Below are positions 14,780 through 22,772 of a stretch of DNA of 40,928 nt, one piece after another (the first letter of the stretch is position 1; the number at the start of each line of letters is the position of its first letter). Source of the DNA: an uncultured Alphaproteobacteria bacterium (GTDB lineage Bacteria > Pseudomonadota > Alphaproteobacteria > Thalassobaculales > Thalassobaculaceae); NCBI GenBank assembly GCA_902629125.1, contig CACOPQ010000022.1:1-40928 (forward strand), in the 5' to 3' direction. A program made the position numbers and the translations under genes. The notes under the pieces were generated by a model. The model searched no databases. It was not told the origin of the DNA and saw only the letters and a list, made by a program, of their open reading frames with translations.

Positions 14780-15214
14780 ATGCGGGAAATAATTGATTCT
14801 TCACGGGGAAGTTTTAAGTGGTTCACAACAATCCCGACGAGATGGATTGATATGGATATTTACGGTCATGTCAACAATGTTCAGTATTATTCTTTTTTTG
14901 ATACAGCTATAGCGCAACACCTAATAGAAGTAGGTAAACTTGATCCAAATGCAGCTGAAATTGTTGGGCTTGTTGTTGAAACGAGTTGCACATTTAAAAA
15001 ATCAATAGGCTTTCCAGCTAATGTTAATGCTGGCATTCGAGTGGTTCGAGTTGGAAAGTCAAGTGTTAGATATGAAATAGGGTTATTCATTGATAATGAC
15101 CTTGATGCTGCTGCTACAGGTTACTTTGTGCATGTTTATGTTAATAAAAAAACGCAACAACCAACTGAAATTCCAAGGCCGCGTTTGCTGGCAATAAACG
15201 AACTTAAGGTTTGA
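14780..15214 (+). CDS. Acyl-CoA thioesterase (4HBT superfamily)
   Basis: A 144-aa hot-dog enzyme. 'TRWIDMDIYGHVNNVQYYSF' contains the canonical D-x-D-x2-G-H-V-N-N motif with the catalytic Asp, and 'FVHVYVNKKTQQPTEIPRP' ends the domain. It should hydrolyse short or medium acyl-CoA thioesters in the cytoplasm. I start it at ATG 14780 because GGGAGG lies seven bases upstream; the earlier ATG at 14774 is only one base from that element. It follows the secreted Sel1-like gene by 22 nt. Confidence 0.9.
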   Translation: MREIIDSSRGSFKWFTTIPTRWIDMDIYGHVNNVQYYSFFDTAIAQHLIEVGKLDPNAAEIVGLVVETSCTFKKSIGFPANVNAGIRVVRVGKSSVRYEIGLFIDNDLDAAATGYFVHVYVNKKTQQPTEIPRPRLLAINELKV

Positions 15215-15265
15215 ATCATACAGTGTTATCAAAAAAATTGAATCTTAGGCAGGCGGTTGTGTTGA

Positions 15266-15435
15266 ATGACTGAATTAATCGGTATCTTGCAATTTTTTCC
15301 ACCAGTCGAGTTTGACAGAAAAGACAAGGGGGGGTGATTGCTACGTACCATTCATCGGAACATGTTTTAGACAAATCAATAGAGCAAATAACAATTGGGG
15401 ATTTTAATGAGTGGGTGTGGCGTACGTTTAATTAA
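15266..15435 (+). pseudogene. Possible small gene interrupted at a G7 tract
   Basis: From ATG 15266 the frame encodes 'MTELIGILQFFPPVEFDR' and stops at TGA just after seven consecutive G residues (15328-15334). Adding one G would continue the frame through 'IATYHSSEHVLDKSIEQI' and 'GDFNEWVWRTFN' to the TAA at 15433, giving about 57 aa. Both halves look like ordinary protein. It may be a decayed gene, a variable homopolymer or an assembly error; a second possibility is that the downstream half is translated alone from GTG 15334. Family unknown. Confidence 0.3.
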
Positions 15436-15508
15436 TACACCAGTCGAAAAAGCGCCGCAATTGTGACCACACAGTTTTTAATGATTCACCATAAAGCAAT
15501 GAATGGGT

Positions 15509-15540
15509 AAAAAGTTAACGTATGCAGTAGTGACGTTAAC
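15509..15540 (-). terminator. Intrinsic terminator of the 36-aa peptide gene
   Basis: GTTAACG (15514-15520) and CGTTAAC (15534-15540) are perfect inverted repeats with a 13-nt loop. Read on the minus strand the stem is followed directly by a run of five T (15513-15509 region reads TTTTTA). It lies about 60 nt past the stop codon of the minus-strand small gene at 15603-15713, the position expected of its terminator. The stem is AT-rich, so it is probably moderate in strength. Confidence 0.5.
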
Positions 15541-15602
15541 GATCTACTTAACATCAATCTTATCGGAGGTTAGCGACCGAAGTTGGGTAGCATGGCAGCT
15601 TT

Positions 15603-15713
15603 TTATTCGACGATAATGCGCGAGCGCTTTTTTACTAAGCTCTTTAAAATATATACTGCACTTATTTCGACGGCTGCTAAAGAACCTATCAGTAAGTTCG
15701 TAGTAAGCTGCAT
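15603..15713 (-). CDS. 36-aa single-span membrane peptide
   Basis: A minus-strand gene of 37 codons. A textbook GGAGG (15725-15721) lies seven bases before the ATG at 15713. The peptide has one membrane helix ('LLIGSLAAVEISAVYILKSL', about residues 7-26) followed by a strongly basic tail 'KKRSR', predicting N-out/C-in insertion. A hairpin with a T-run follows the stop on the same strand (15509-15540). The ribosome binding site, helix, positive tail and terminator together make this the best-supported tiny gene of the window. Family and partner unknown; a subunit or regulator of a membrane complex is the usual role. The plus-strand ORF at 15583-15804 over the same bases is rejected. Confidence 0.65.
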   Translation of the reverse strand: MQLTTNLLIGSLAAVEISAVYILKSLVKKRSRIIVE

Positions 15714-15935
15714 AATTAATCCTCCCATGAGTTTAATACGAAGATTACCTCTTTATGGATCACTCACTATTGTAGGAGGTAGGAACTCAAAAATAATTTT
15801 TTAGCGTTTCTGCCCATGAAAGTCAGGTTTGCACGTAAAATGAGGACGCCTTATTTTCGTCCATAAGTGAGCTATTATTTGTGCAATTCGGTAATCTTAA
15901 TTTATCTCCTTCAAGTTTTTATAGATATTTTTGTT

Positions 15936-17648
15936 TTATATCTTTTGGCTTTCCTCCTTAATCCGATCATTCAGAATTTCATCATTTTCTGAATAATCAA
16001 CAGGACAATCGATTAAGTGAACCCCAGGTGAAGAAATGCATTTTTCAAGAGTTTGAATTAATCCTTCGGAGTCATTCACTCTATAGCCTTTTGCTCCATA
16101 GCTCTCTGCATATTTAATAAAATCGGGGTTGTTATATTTTAATCCCCAATCTTCAAAGCCCATATTTGCCTGTTTCCAGCGGATCATTCCATAGCTGGAG
16201 TCATTAAGAATTAGACAAGTTATATTCATCTTTAGCCGGACGGCGGTTTCCAGTTCTTGTGAATTCATCATAAAACCACCGTCTCCACAAACAGCCATAA
16301 CCTTCCTATCTGGATAAACCAAATGTGATGCCATGGCAGACGGAAGGCCAGCTCCCATGGTTGCAAGCGCATTATCCAGCATGCAAGTGTTTGGTTGATG
16401 GGCTGCATAGTTACGAGCAAACCATATTTTATAAACGCCGTTGTCTAAACAAATCATGCCGTCATCCGGCATCACTTTTCGGATATCTGCGACCAGACGT
16501 TGAGGATATATTGGGAATCGGTCGTCATCATTTCCTTCAGTGATATTTGCATCGTGGTATTTTTTAACCTCCATCATGCGACCAAAGTCCCAAGTTTTTT
16601 TAACTCTTTCGCCAAGTCCATTTTTTATTTGCCATACGGCATTTGCTATATCACCTATAACTTCCAATTGGGGAAAATACACAGGGTCAACTTCAGCAGG
16701 ACTAAATGAAACATGAATGACTTGTGTTCCTTCTGATACAAGAACTGGTTCGTCTTCAGATGAGTGACTTGATTCGTAGTCTCGTGCTGTTCCATGTGCC
16801 ATAAAAAATGGTGGTTTTTCAATAACGTCATGCCCAATATTTATGATCAAATCAGCAGCCTCTATTGCTCTATGGACAAAGTCGCCAGCTGATAAGGCCG
16901 CGCATCCCATAAACAATGGATGGCGTTCATCGATGACGCCTTTGCCAAGCTGAGTACTTACAAATGGAATACCCGTTTCGTTTACAAACTCAGTAAGCAT
17001 ATTGCTAGTCAATTTCCGATTTCCACCGGCGCCAACCACAATTATTGGGCTTTTGGCGGTCGCAATCTTATCAACTGCTGCGCTTATTGATTTATTTTCA
17101 GCAATCGCACGCCTTACGGACGAGGCTGGAATAGGCATTTCATCCGAATGTTCGTCTGCGATATCCTCTGGAAGCTCAAGATGCACAGCGCCTGGTTTTT
17201 CTTGTTCTGCTATTCGTAGTGCTTCTCTTACGCGGCTTGGGATATTATCTGCGGCAACCAACTGCTCAGCGTACTTAGTAATTGGTTTCATCATTTCAAC
17301 GACATCAAGTATTTGGAAACGTCCTTGTTTAGATTTTTTTACAGGCTTTTGCCCAGTGATCATCATCATTGGCATGCCACCTAACTGGGCATATGCAGCG
17401 CATGTCGTGAAATTAGTTGCTCCGGGACCGAGTGTCGCAATACAAATACCTGCCTTGCCTGTCAAACGACCATAAACAGCAGCCATAAATCCAGCACCTT
17501 GTTCGTGCCTCGTTAAAATTAACTTAATTTTCTTTGAACGCGATAGACTATCTAGAAAATCTAGGTTCTCCTCACCGGGGATTCCAAATATATATTCAAC
17601 TCCTTCTTCTTCGAGTGCCTTTACGAAAAGATCTGAACCTTTGAGCAT
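15936..17648 (-). CDS. Acetolactate synthase large subunit-type ThDP enzyme
   Basis: A 570-aa thiamine-diphosphate enzyme with the three usual domains. The catalytic Glu is E49 in 'LTRHEQGAGFMAAVYGRLTG'. The C-terminal ThDP/Mg motif is 'VCGDGGFMMNSQELETAVRL' followed by 'LILNDSSYGMI'. 'GATNFTTCAAYAQLGG' and 'MITGQKPVKKSKQGRFQILD' resemble the AlsS-type, catabolic synthases and their relatives. It would condense two pyruvates to acetolactate. No small regulatory subunit (ilvN) or decarboxylase (alsD) is nearby; it stands alone, so the true substrate pair could be another 2-keto acid. GGGGAG seven bases before the ATG supports the start. Confidence 0.85.
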   Translation of the reverse strand: MLKGSDLFVKALEEEGVEYIFGIPGEENLDFLDSLSRSKKIKLILTRHEQGAGFMAAVYGRLTGKAGICIATLGPGATNFTTCAAYAQLGGMPMMMITGQKPVKKSKQGRFQILDVVEMMKPITKYAEQLVAADNIPSRVREALRIAEQEKPGAVHLELPEDIADEHSDEMPIPASSVRRAIAENKSISAAVDKIATAKSPIIVVGAGGNRKLTSNMLTEFVNETGIPFVSTQLGKGVIDERHPLFMGCAALSAGDFVHRAIEAADLIINIGHDVIEKPPFFMAHGTARDYESSHSSEDEPVLVSEGTQVIHVSFSPAEVDPVYFPQLEVIGDIANAVWQIKNGLGERVKKTWDFGRMMEVKKYHDANITEGNDDDRFPIYPQRLVADIRKVMPDDGMICLDNGVYKIWFARNYAAHQPNTCMLDNALATMGAGLPSAMASHLVYPDRKVMAVCGDGGFMMNSQELETAVRLKMNITCLILNDSSYGMIRWKQANMGFEDWGLKYNNPDFIKYAESYGAKGYRVNDSEGLIQTLEKCISSPGVHLIDCPVDYSENDEILNDRIKEESQKI

Positions 17649-17770
17649 TTATTTTCTCCCCGCTACAATATTTCTCAATTGGATCTTTAAAGGGTTGTCA
17701 TCAAAGCATTTATTTTAATCGATACACAAGAAATATTAATTAAGAGTACGATTTTGACTACGGTTACCTT

Positions 17771-18325
17771 TTAAGGGGAGAGCCATTCTCCTTGCCAATT
17801 AGTTATCTTTTTGTACTGAGCACGAATGTGTTTATCTGCTAAAAGAAGTAGCTCTATTGATTGTATATGACATACCAAAACGGCAAAACGTTTTTGATCT
17901 GGGGCATGATCATAGGCAAGCGGGCTTGGAATGACCGTACCCGGACTGGGAGTAGTTCCATAAGCTACCCTCGAGTTAGTTGGAACATCTCTCCAGTTTG
18001 GAGTTGTAATGTCACCAACCTTTACTTCAACAACAACGTTCATCTGAATTTGTAATTGTACTTTTGGCAGCCAAATGTGAATTCCGGCACGAGGGTCCTC
18101 CTGGAGAAAAAACATTTTTGAAGAAGTGGTGTCAGTGTGGAACTCGATCTCGTTATTTTTCCGATCGCTTCTCCTCATAACTAAGGTGCGAGCCCTTGGG
18201 AAATTATCGCTACTTGAAGTTACAAAAGTAGGGTGTCGGGCAGGCGATTTTTTGTCAGCCCGCCCTCGAGAAACTTGCGCCCAGGCGAAGTCCAAAAAAA
18301 CATCCAATTTTTGAAAATTTTTCAT
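17771..18325 (-). CDS. Pyridoxamine 5'-phosphate oxidase-fold protein
   Basis: A 184-aa split-barrel flavoprotein from ATG 18325. 'ARHPTFVTSSSDNFPRARTL', then 'VMRRSDRKNNEIEFHTD' and 'SKMFFLQEDPRAGIHIWLPK' match the PNPOx family FMN-binding strands (R-x-[VL]-x-[ML]-R ... T-D ... S-K), and the C-terminal 'WQGEWLSP' resembles the R-[LV]-x-P end of the family, with Trp for Leu. Members of this branch are PNPOx-like oxidases or haem/F420-related flavoproteins; true PdxH activity is uncertain because the conserved R-x-H-x-R is not seen. Monocistronic or linked to nothing obvious; the DUF2182 gene lies upstream on the same strand. Confidence 0.75.
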   Translation of the reverse strand: MKNFQKLDVFLDFAWAQVSRGRADKKSPARHPTFVTSSSDNFPRARTLVMRRSDRKNNEIEFHTDTTSSKMFFLQEDPRAGIHIWLPKVQLQIQMNVVVEVKVGDITTPNWRDVPTNSRVAYGTTPSPGTVIPSPLAYDHAPDQKRFAVLVCHIQSIELLLLADKHIRAQYKKITNWQGEWLSP

Positions 18326-18404
18326 GTAAATAATGGTTACTGATATATCGTTCAATTATTAACTAGGATTATTTGATAGATTAAAGCGTTCCGTTGATAT
18401 GTTG

Positions 18405-19250
18405 CTACGAATTCGCCAAAAATGCTATGCCAAGGAATACAGCTCCGCCGCCTAAAACTTTTCCAAATATTACGCCTTTTTCATGCAGTTTTTCGATAGC
18501 AACAAAGATTATAAGTCCAACGATCCAATAGAGGTTCATGATACCTCCGAAAAAGAGTAAACCCATTAGAAACCAACAGCATCCGACACAATAGAAACCG
18601 TGCACAAGACCTATTCGCAATGGGGAATTTACCCAAGTATTCTTATAACCAGCCAAAAAACTTGCCGGTTGACGGCACTTTTCTAGGCATACCGTCTTCA
18701 AAGGTGTTAACTGATAGATGCCAGCAGCGATAAGGATACCTGCTGCTAAATAAATATTTGTTGTCTCCATCATCATAGGCGACATCCACCCGCGTACCTC
18801 GAGCTGCGACTGGAGTGCAGCAGCAAAAAGACTAAAAGCTGCCCACGCCAACAAATATCCGGAAATGAACAAAGTAACTTCTGTGATAATATTTTTTGTT
18901 TTTTGAGCTCGCCTTATCAACGCAGTATAAAGAAGAATCATTGGGGCGGCGCTTGGAAGCATCATTGCCACCATCATTAGCCACCACATAAGAAACACCA
19001 GAAGACCATAACTTATGCTCCAGGACGCGGGCGCCATCATCATCTTCTTCATATTTTCCATTGTAGGCATAGCAATTGTCGATTGACCAAGACCAGGTGT
19101 CATTTCGATTGCGGACATACTCATGCCTACACCGAAAATTGTATACGATGAGGCTAAAATTATAAGCAATAATATAGCAGCACAAGTTACTAGCTTGTCG
19201 CGACGCAGTAGGCCCTCTAATGAGGTTGAAGCCGGGCCGTTGTCAGACAT
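18405..19250 (-). CDS. DUF2182 metal-binding integral membrane protein
   Basis: A 281-aa membrane protein from ATG 19250 (AAGG six bases upstream). It has about six or seven hydrophobic spans. The conserved 'LMMVAMMLPSAAPMILLYTA' lies centrally and 'GLVHGFYCVGCCWFLMGLLF' later (C-x2-C-C-W), and it has Met-rich loops (MENMKKMMMAPASW). These are the hallmarks of COG5486/DUF2182, a predicted copper-binding membrane family. The neighbouring DUF1326 gene ends 33 nt upstream on the same strand, a pairing seen in many proteobacteria, so they should act together. Confidence 0.9.
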   Translation of the reverse strand: MSDNGPASTSLEGLLRRDKLVTCAAILLLIILASSYTIFGVGMSMSAIEMTPGLGQSTIAMPTMENMKKMMMAPASWSISYGLLVFLMWWLMMVAMMLPSAAPMILLYTALIRRAQKTKNIITEVTLFISGYLLAWAAFSLFAAALQSQLEVRGWMSPMMMETTNIYLAAGILIAAGIYQLTPLKTVCLEKCRQPASFLAGYKNTWVNSPLRIGLVHGFYCVGCCWFLMGLLFFGGIMNLYWIVGLIIFVAIEKLHEKGVIFGKVLGGGAVFLGIAFLANS

Positions 19251-19283
19251 AGTAGCCTTGATCAATGCCGCATAATTTATCGA

Positions 19284-19919
19284 CTATCTTACGACACCCG
19301 AATTATTTAGGTGCAGCTGTGCAAACTGTGCGTAGGTATCTTTGTTATTTGGTAGATCAATCGCGCCGCCAGTAGTTGTAGTTGTAGCGCTTCCAACTTC
19401 CGCGGTGGCATACTCGAAACCTTGTGGTAAAGAAATTTGTGCGCGATGGTCGATACCTGTGATGGGATTTTTAATTGGCTGTCCTTTCACCTCAAAGACA
19501 CCTTGTACATTAGATGAACCAGTGCGAGCGTCGACATTTATTTCTGCATCGATATGCCTGTACTCAGTGTCGTGCCGAGTTGGACACATTGCATTAAAAA
19601 TCCACCACATCGTTGCCATATCTTCGGTATCTTTACCAGTCGCTATTTTCTCGATGGCGTCCCTTTGTTCGTCGGTAGCGGTCTCATCAATAAATAGCTG
19701 ATATTCACCATTTCCCTCATGCACTGCTCCAGGCCATTTATACATACCGCCCAGCTTTAAGCCATCGAGTTTCACATCGCCATAGTGGCCCTCGTCTATG
19801 ATGACAGTCATCGTTGCTTCGCAGGTCCCAAAGGTTGGCGGGGCAAGAAATTGGCAAGGGCATCCATAGGCGCAGTTGCAATTATTAAATTCTCTTCCTT
19901 TAATTTCCCACGGGGTCAT
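19284..19919 (-). CDS. DUF1326 domain-containing protein
   Basis: A 211-aa cytoplasmic protein. The N-terminus is diagnostic: 'MTPWEIKGREFNNCNCAYGC' then 'PCQFLAPPTFGTCEA', giving the C-N-C-x3-C-x-C cluster that opens DUF1326 proteins. 'MYKWPGAVHEGNGEYQLFID' and a beta-rich C-terminus follow. The Cys cluster would suit copper(I) or zinc. It is the first gene of the DUF1326-DUF2182 pair. The function of the family is not proven. Confidence 0.9.
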   Translation of the reverse strand: MTPWEIKGREFNNCNCAYGCPCQFLAPPTFGTCEATMTVIIDEGHYGDVKLDGLKLGGMYKWPGAVHEGNGEYQLFIDETATDEQRDAIEKIATGKDTEDMATMWWIFNAMCPTRHDTEYRHIDAEINVDARTGSSNVQGVFEVKGQPIKNPITGIDHRAQISLPQGFEYATAEVGSATTTTTGGAIDLPNNKDTYAQFAQLHLNNSGVVR

Positions 19920-20070
19920 AATTTTTCCAATCCTAAATGCAATTCTCTATAAAATGCTTTTTTTTACAAAACGGCAATAGGAAAGTTGTTACAATTTAAT
20001 GTTACGTTCTTTTCAAATACGAGACGTGGTATTTGTGCCGAGGAGACTTTTGAATTTTCGAAATGTTTTT

Positions 20071-20925
20071 TTAGTCAGAAAGTTGCTTAGTGAACTCGAT
20101 GATTTCCTGAATGGGATTAACGCCGAAAAAATCTGGCTTGGTGATTGAAAGTAGCAGTCCTGCATGTCCAAGGTTTTTGAAGGATTTTTGTAGTGTGATA
20201 ACTCCTTTATTTTCGCATGCTTTTGCCATTAAGAGTGAATTTTTCTCATAGACAGTTGTGTCTTCTTTTCCATGAAGTAGTAAAGCCGGTGGACTATTTT
20301 TACTAACGAAGTTTATAGGTTGGGCTTGTTTTATATCATTCTTAATCGTCTCGAAGATCGGGCGGATTGATTTGGTCTTCAATGGGTTGAATGCTAGCGG
20401 TCCGGCTAGCGACACCCAGCTTTTAATTATAGATGGCGATAGTCCTTCAGCCCCAAGATAATTCGGATTAAGCGAAATTAATGCAGCGATATGTGCGCCA
20501 GCGGAATGTCCTACAAGGATTATATTTTTCAAATCCTCTGAGTTTGAAAAATTTCGATGCACCCATGCTATCGCTTTTGCGACATCATTGTTGAATTCAG
20601 GGAATCTCACCTCAGGATAAAGTCGATAATTGGGAACTATCGCTATGAAACCGGCATCAGCAAAGGGTTGAGCAATAAACCTATAGTTAGATTTCTCGCC
20701 AGATCTCCAAGACCCACCATAAATAAAGACAATTATATCATCTGAAATTGGAGTTTTTGTAGGCGTGTAGACGTCTAATTTTTGCCTTCCAAGCGTCCCG
20801 TAAGATACGTCTGCGTTTAGCTTGTAGTCAGAATAAGGTGATAAAATGTCTGCAACTTTAAAAGGGGAACACCCCGTGCTGAGGAAAATAAAAATTGAGA
20901 TTAAAATATATTTATTTAAGAACAT
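20071..20925 (-). CDS. Lipoprotein alpha/beta-hydrolase (esterase)
   Basis: A 284-aa protein. A short signal ends in a lipobox, 'LSTGC' (Cys near residue 19), so it should be lipid-anchored in the envelope. The mature part is an alpha/beta-hydrolase: oxyanion-type 'IVFIYGGSWRSGEKSN' (HGG-like, here Y-G-G), nucleophile elbow 'LVGHSAGAHIAAL' (G-H-S-A-G), acid in 'LLLHGKEDTTV' and catalytic His in 'LGHAGLLL'. It is typical of BD-FAE/carboxylesterase lipases of about 280 aa. Acts on small esters; substrate unknown. Confidence 0.85.
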   Translation of the reverse strand: MFLNKYILISIFIFLSTGCSPFKVADILSPYSDYKLNADVSYGTLGRQKLDVYTPTKTPISDDIIVFIYGGSWRSGEKSNYRFIAQPFADAGFIAIVPNYRLYPEVRFPEFNNDVAKAIAWVHRNFSNSEDLKNIILVGHSAGAHIAALISLNPNYLGAEGLSPSIIKSWVSLAGPLAFNPLKTKSIRPIFETIKNDIKQAQPINFVSKNSPPALLLHGKEDTTVYEKNSLLMAKACENKGVITLQKSFKNLGHAGLLLSITKPDFFGVNPIQEIIEFTKQLSD

Positions 20926-21245
20926 GTTCAGAAAGTTGAATGCTAAAAGTTGAAATTGAAAATTACTTCATATTTTAAGGTAGCTTATACAATAAGAGAC
21001 TTTTGATAAAAAAAGTTATACAGTTTTTGGGTAGGTCTTAAACTGATCTACCGCTAAACTAAATAGTAGGAGTTTTAAACAAAACAAAAATTTGTGTTAT
21101 AAAAGCATCTAGGTATGAATGGCGAAAATAGTTTGTAAGAGTGGGTTTACGATGAGGAAATACGCCAATCAAAAAGGTACTGTATCAAAATATTATTTTT
21201 AGTTAGGAAAATCACCAATCAAAACAGATGTATAGGAGGCTCCAG
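20926..21245. other. 320-bp divergent spacer with a short direct repeat
   Basis: It separates the minus-strand esterase from the plus-strand GFA gene. I see no gene. 'CCAATCAAAA' occurs twice, near 21171 and 21213, in similar A/T-rich surroundings (GGAAAT/A-x-G/C-CAATCAAAA), which could be a protein-binding pair ahead of the GFA gene. Strong AGGAGG at 21234-21239 is the GFA ribosome binding site. Confidence 0.3.
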
Positions 21246-21653
21246 ATGTCGATATCAGGAAAATGTTTGTGCGGATCTATTGAAGTGTTTTTGGACGAGG
21301 CACCGGATCAAATCATTGCCTGCTACTGCAAGAGTTGCCAACGTGCCACTGGTGGCGCGGCCTCTTATAATTTTATCAAGTCCGATGAAAGTGCAAGTGT
21401 GATAAAGGGAAAAACCAAGGCGTTTTATGAAACTGCTGACAGTGGTAACAGTTTACAACGGCATTTTTGTGGTGAATGCGGAAGTCCAATCTATTCGGTT
21501 ACAACGTCCTACCCAGGTTTAAAAATCTGGAAGGCGGGTCTACTCGTAGATCATGATGGGATGGAGATTGTAACTAATATCTGGTGCGATAGCGCTCCAT
21601 CTTGGGCTTCAATTGATAGGTCGGTTCCATCCCATGGAAAAGCAAGACAGTAA
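21246..21653 (+). CDS. GFA-family (glutathione-dependent formaldehyde-activating type) zinc protein
   Basis: A 135-aa protein from ATG 21246, set by AGGAGG six bases upstream. 'GKCLCGSIEVFLDEAPDQII' contains C-x-C-G, then 'CYCKSCQRATGGAASYNF' (C-x-C-x2-C-Q) and 'HFCGECGSPIY' (C-x2-C-G-S). This is the complete GFA/CENP-V zinc signature, with two zinc sites. Members bind glutathione adducts, but most lack demonstrated formaldehyde activity. It stands alone on the plus strand. Confidence 0.9.
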   Translation: MSISGKCLCGSIEVFLDEAPDQIIACYCKSCQRATGGAASYNFIKSDESASVIKGKTKAFYETADSGNSLQRHFCGECGSPIYSVTTSYPGLKIWKAGLLVDHDGMEIVTNIWCDSAPSWASIDRSVPSHGKARQ

Positions 21654-21845
21654 AAATTATCAGGCATGGCATTGTTAACGCAGTTTTGTATGATCTACAT
21701 GGTTGCTACTAACGTAAAATAATTCAGAGTATGCCTGCTTGTAGACACTAGTGGCAAATCTTCTTCCAGTCTCTCTTCGCAGGGAAGTGCAAAGGGAGGG
21801 TGGTTTGCCGCCGAGAAATTTACTAACCACGGAAACTTAAAATTA

Positions 21846-22217
21846 ATGCAAAACCAGAAAAACGTTCTCGGCTTTGATCTAGTGCCGTGCAGCGTAGACC
21901 CCTTAACTGGATTCTTTCGAGACGGTTGTTGTAATACTGGAAATAATGATATTGGCACACATACCGTGTGCGCTATTATGACGGAAGAGTTTCTGCTATT
22001 CTCAAAATCAAAAGGTAACGACTTATCTACGCCCAGAAAAGAATTTAACTTCCCTGGACTGAGGCCTGGCGACGCTTGGTGCTTATGCGCGCTGAGATGG
22101 ATTGAAGCAAAAAATGCAGGATACGCTCCCAGAGTTAGGTTAGCATCGACGAACATTAAAACCCTTGAATATTTAAACTTAGAGGATCTGAAACAGTACC
22201 AAGTCGACCTTAATTAG
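21846..22217 (+). CDS. DUF2237 family protein
   Basis: A 123-aa protein, almost a consensus DUF2237: 'NVLGFDLVPCSVDPLTGFF', 'RDGCCNTGNNDIGTHTVCAI', 'MTEEFLLFSKSKGNDLSTP' and 'FPGLRPGDAWCLCALRW'. The Cys pairs C-C-N-T-G and W-C-L-C may bind metal. The family is common in alpha- and gammaproteobacteria and of unknown function. No strong ribosome binding site; the ATG is placed at the conserved N-terminus. Confidence 0.95.
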   Translation: MQNQKNVLGFDLVPCSVDPLTGFFRDGCCNTGNNDIGTHTVCAIMTEEFLLFSKSKGNDLSTPRKEFNFPGLRPGDAWCLCALRWIEAKNAGYAPRVRLASTNIKTLEYLNLEDLKQYQVDLN

Positions 22218-22280
22218 GTTGCTCGATACAGTGCTTTTTATGCCCTTGACCTTCCCCTTGCAGGAAAGAGTATTTATTAA

Positions 22281-22394
22281 CTATGGTGGAAAGATTCGTA
22301 CAAGTTTCTAATAGCTTTAATATAGAATGGACTTGCAGGCCTACTTGGAGGAGAGCCAGTTATAACACTTCTTGGTGCTTGGTGGGGTGTTCAA
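22281..22394 (+). pseudogene. Small membrane-protein remnant interrupted by an amber codon
   Basis: In one frame the sequence reads 'LWWKDSYKFLIALI', then TAG (22323-22325), then 'NGLAGLLGGEPVITLLGAWW' and 'GVQ' to a TAG at 22392. Both sides are hydrophobic with a Gly-rich helix, and together they look like one short membrane protein of about 37 residues. The frame has no start codon of its own before the first part (a TAA precedes CTA at 22278), so it may be the end of a decayed larger gene. It lies immediately before the DUF4396 gene. Family unknown. Confidence 0.35.
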
Positions 22395-22402
22395 TAGGCG
22401 AC

Positions 22403-22744
22403 ATGGGCACAATCCTTTATTTTCAAATGATGGAGATAGCTTGGCCCGTCTTCTGGATTATGGCACTAGCTATTTTTAATGGCCTTATAACATCTATTCT
22501 GCTGGAAACTTTTATCCTCTTTAAGCAAATGGGCCTAAGACTCGCTCTAAAAACTGCCCTTGGAATGTCGTTGATTTCGATGATTTCGATGGAAGTCGCG
22601 ATGAATGTAACAGACTTTTTCCTAACAGGAGGAGCCACACTGAACTGGTGGGTTGCTCCTCTAATGCTAGTCGCGGGGTTCATCACACCGTTGCCATATA
22701 ATTATTGGCGTTTAAAAGCGCTTGGAAAAAGTTGCTGCGGATAA
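22403..22744 (+). CDS. DUF4396 domain-containing membrane protein
   Basis: A 113-aa protein from ATG 22403; the longer frame from 22283 adds a non-hydrophobic stretch that overlaps the remnant before it and I do not accept it. It has three or four hydrophobic spans. 'SMISMEVAMNVTDFFLTGG' and 'LNWWVAPLMLVAGFITPLPY' followed by 'NYWRLKALGKSCCG' are characteristic of DUF4396: a M-E-x-[AV]-M-N helix, a P-L-P-Y-N-Y motif and a terminal Cys pair. These features suggest metal binding in the membrane. The next gene (cytochrome) starts 28 nt downstream. Confidence 0.8.
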   Translation: MGTILYFQMMEIAWPVFWIMALAIFNGLITSILLETFILFKQMGLRLALKTALGMSLISMISMEVAMNVTDFFLTGGATLNWWVAPLMLVAGFITPLPYNYWRLKALGKSCCG

Positions 22745-22772
22745 GAAGCGCAAAGGGGGGGAAACCAGCTTC

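Noticed and set aside
15583..15804. Plus-strand ORF of 73 codons
   Set aside because: It covers the minus-strand 36-aa gene, which has a much better ribosome binding site, helix and terminator; the plus frame has no domain.
20926..21245. CCAATCAAAA repeats as a CRISPR or iteron array
   Set aside because: Only two close copies, plus one unrelated occurrence at about 13892; spacing is irregular.
21695..22156. Minus-strand ORF of 153 codons
   Set aside because: It is the antisense shadow of the highly conserved DUF2237 gene.
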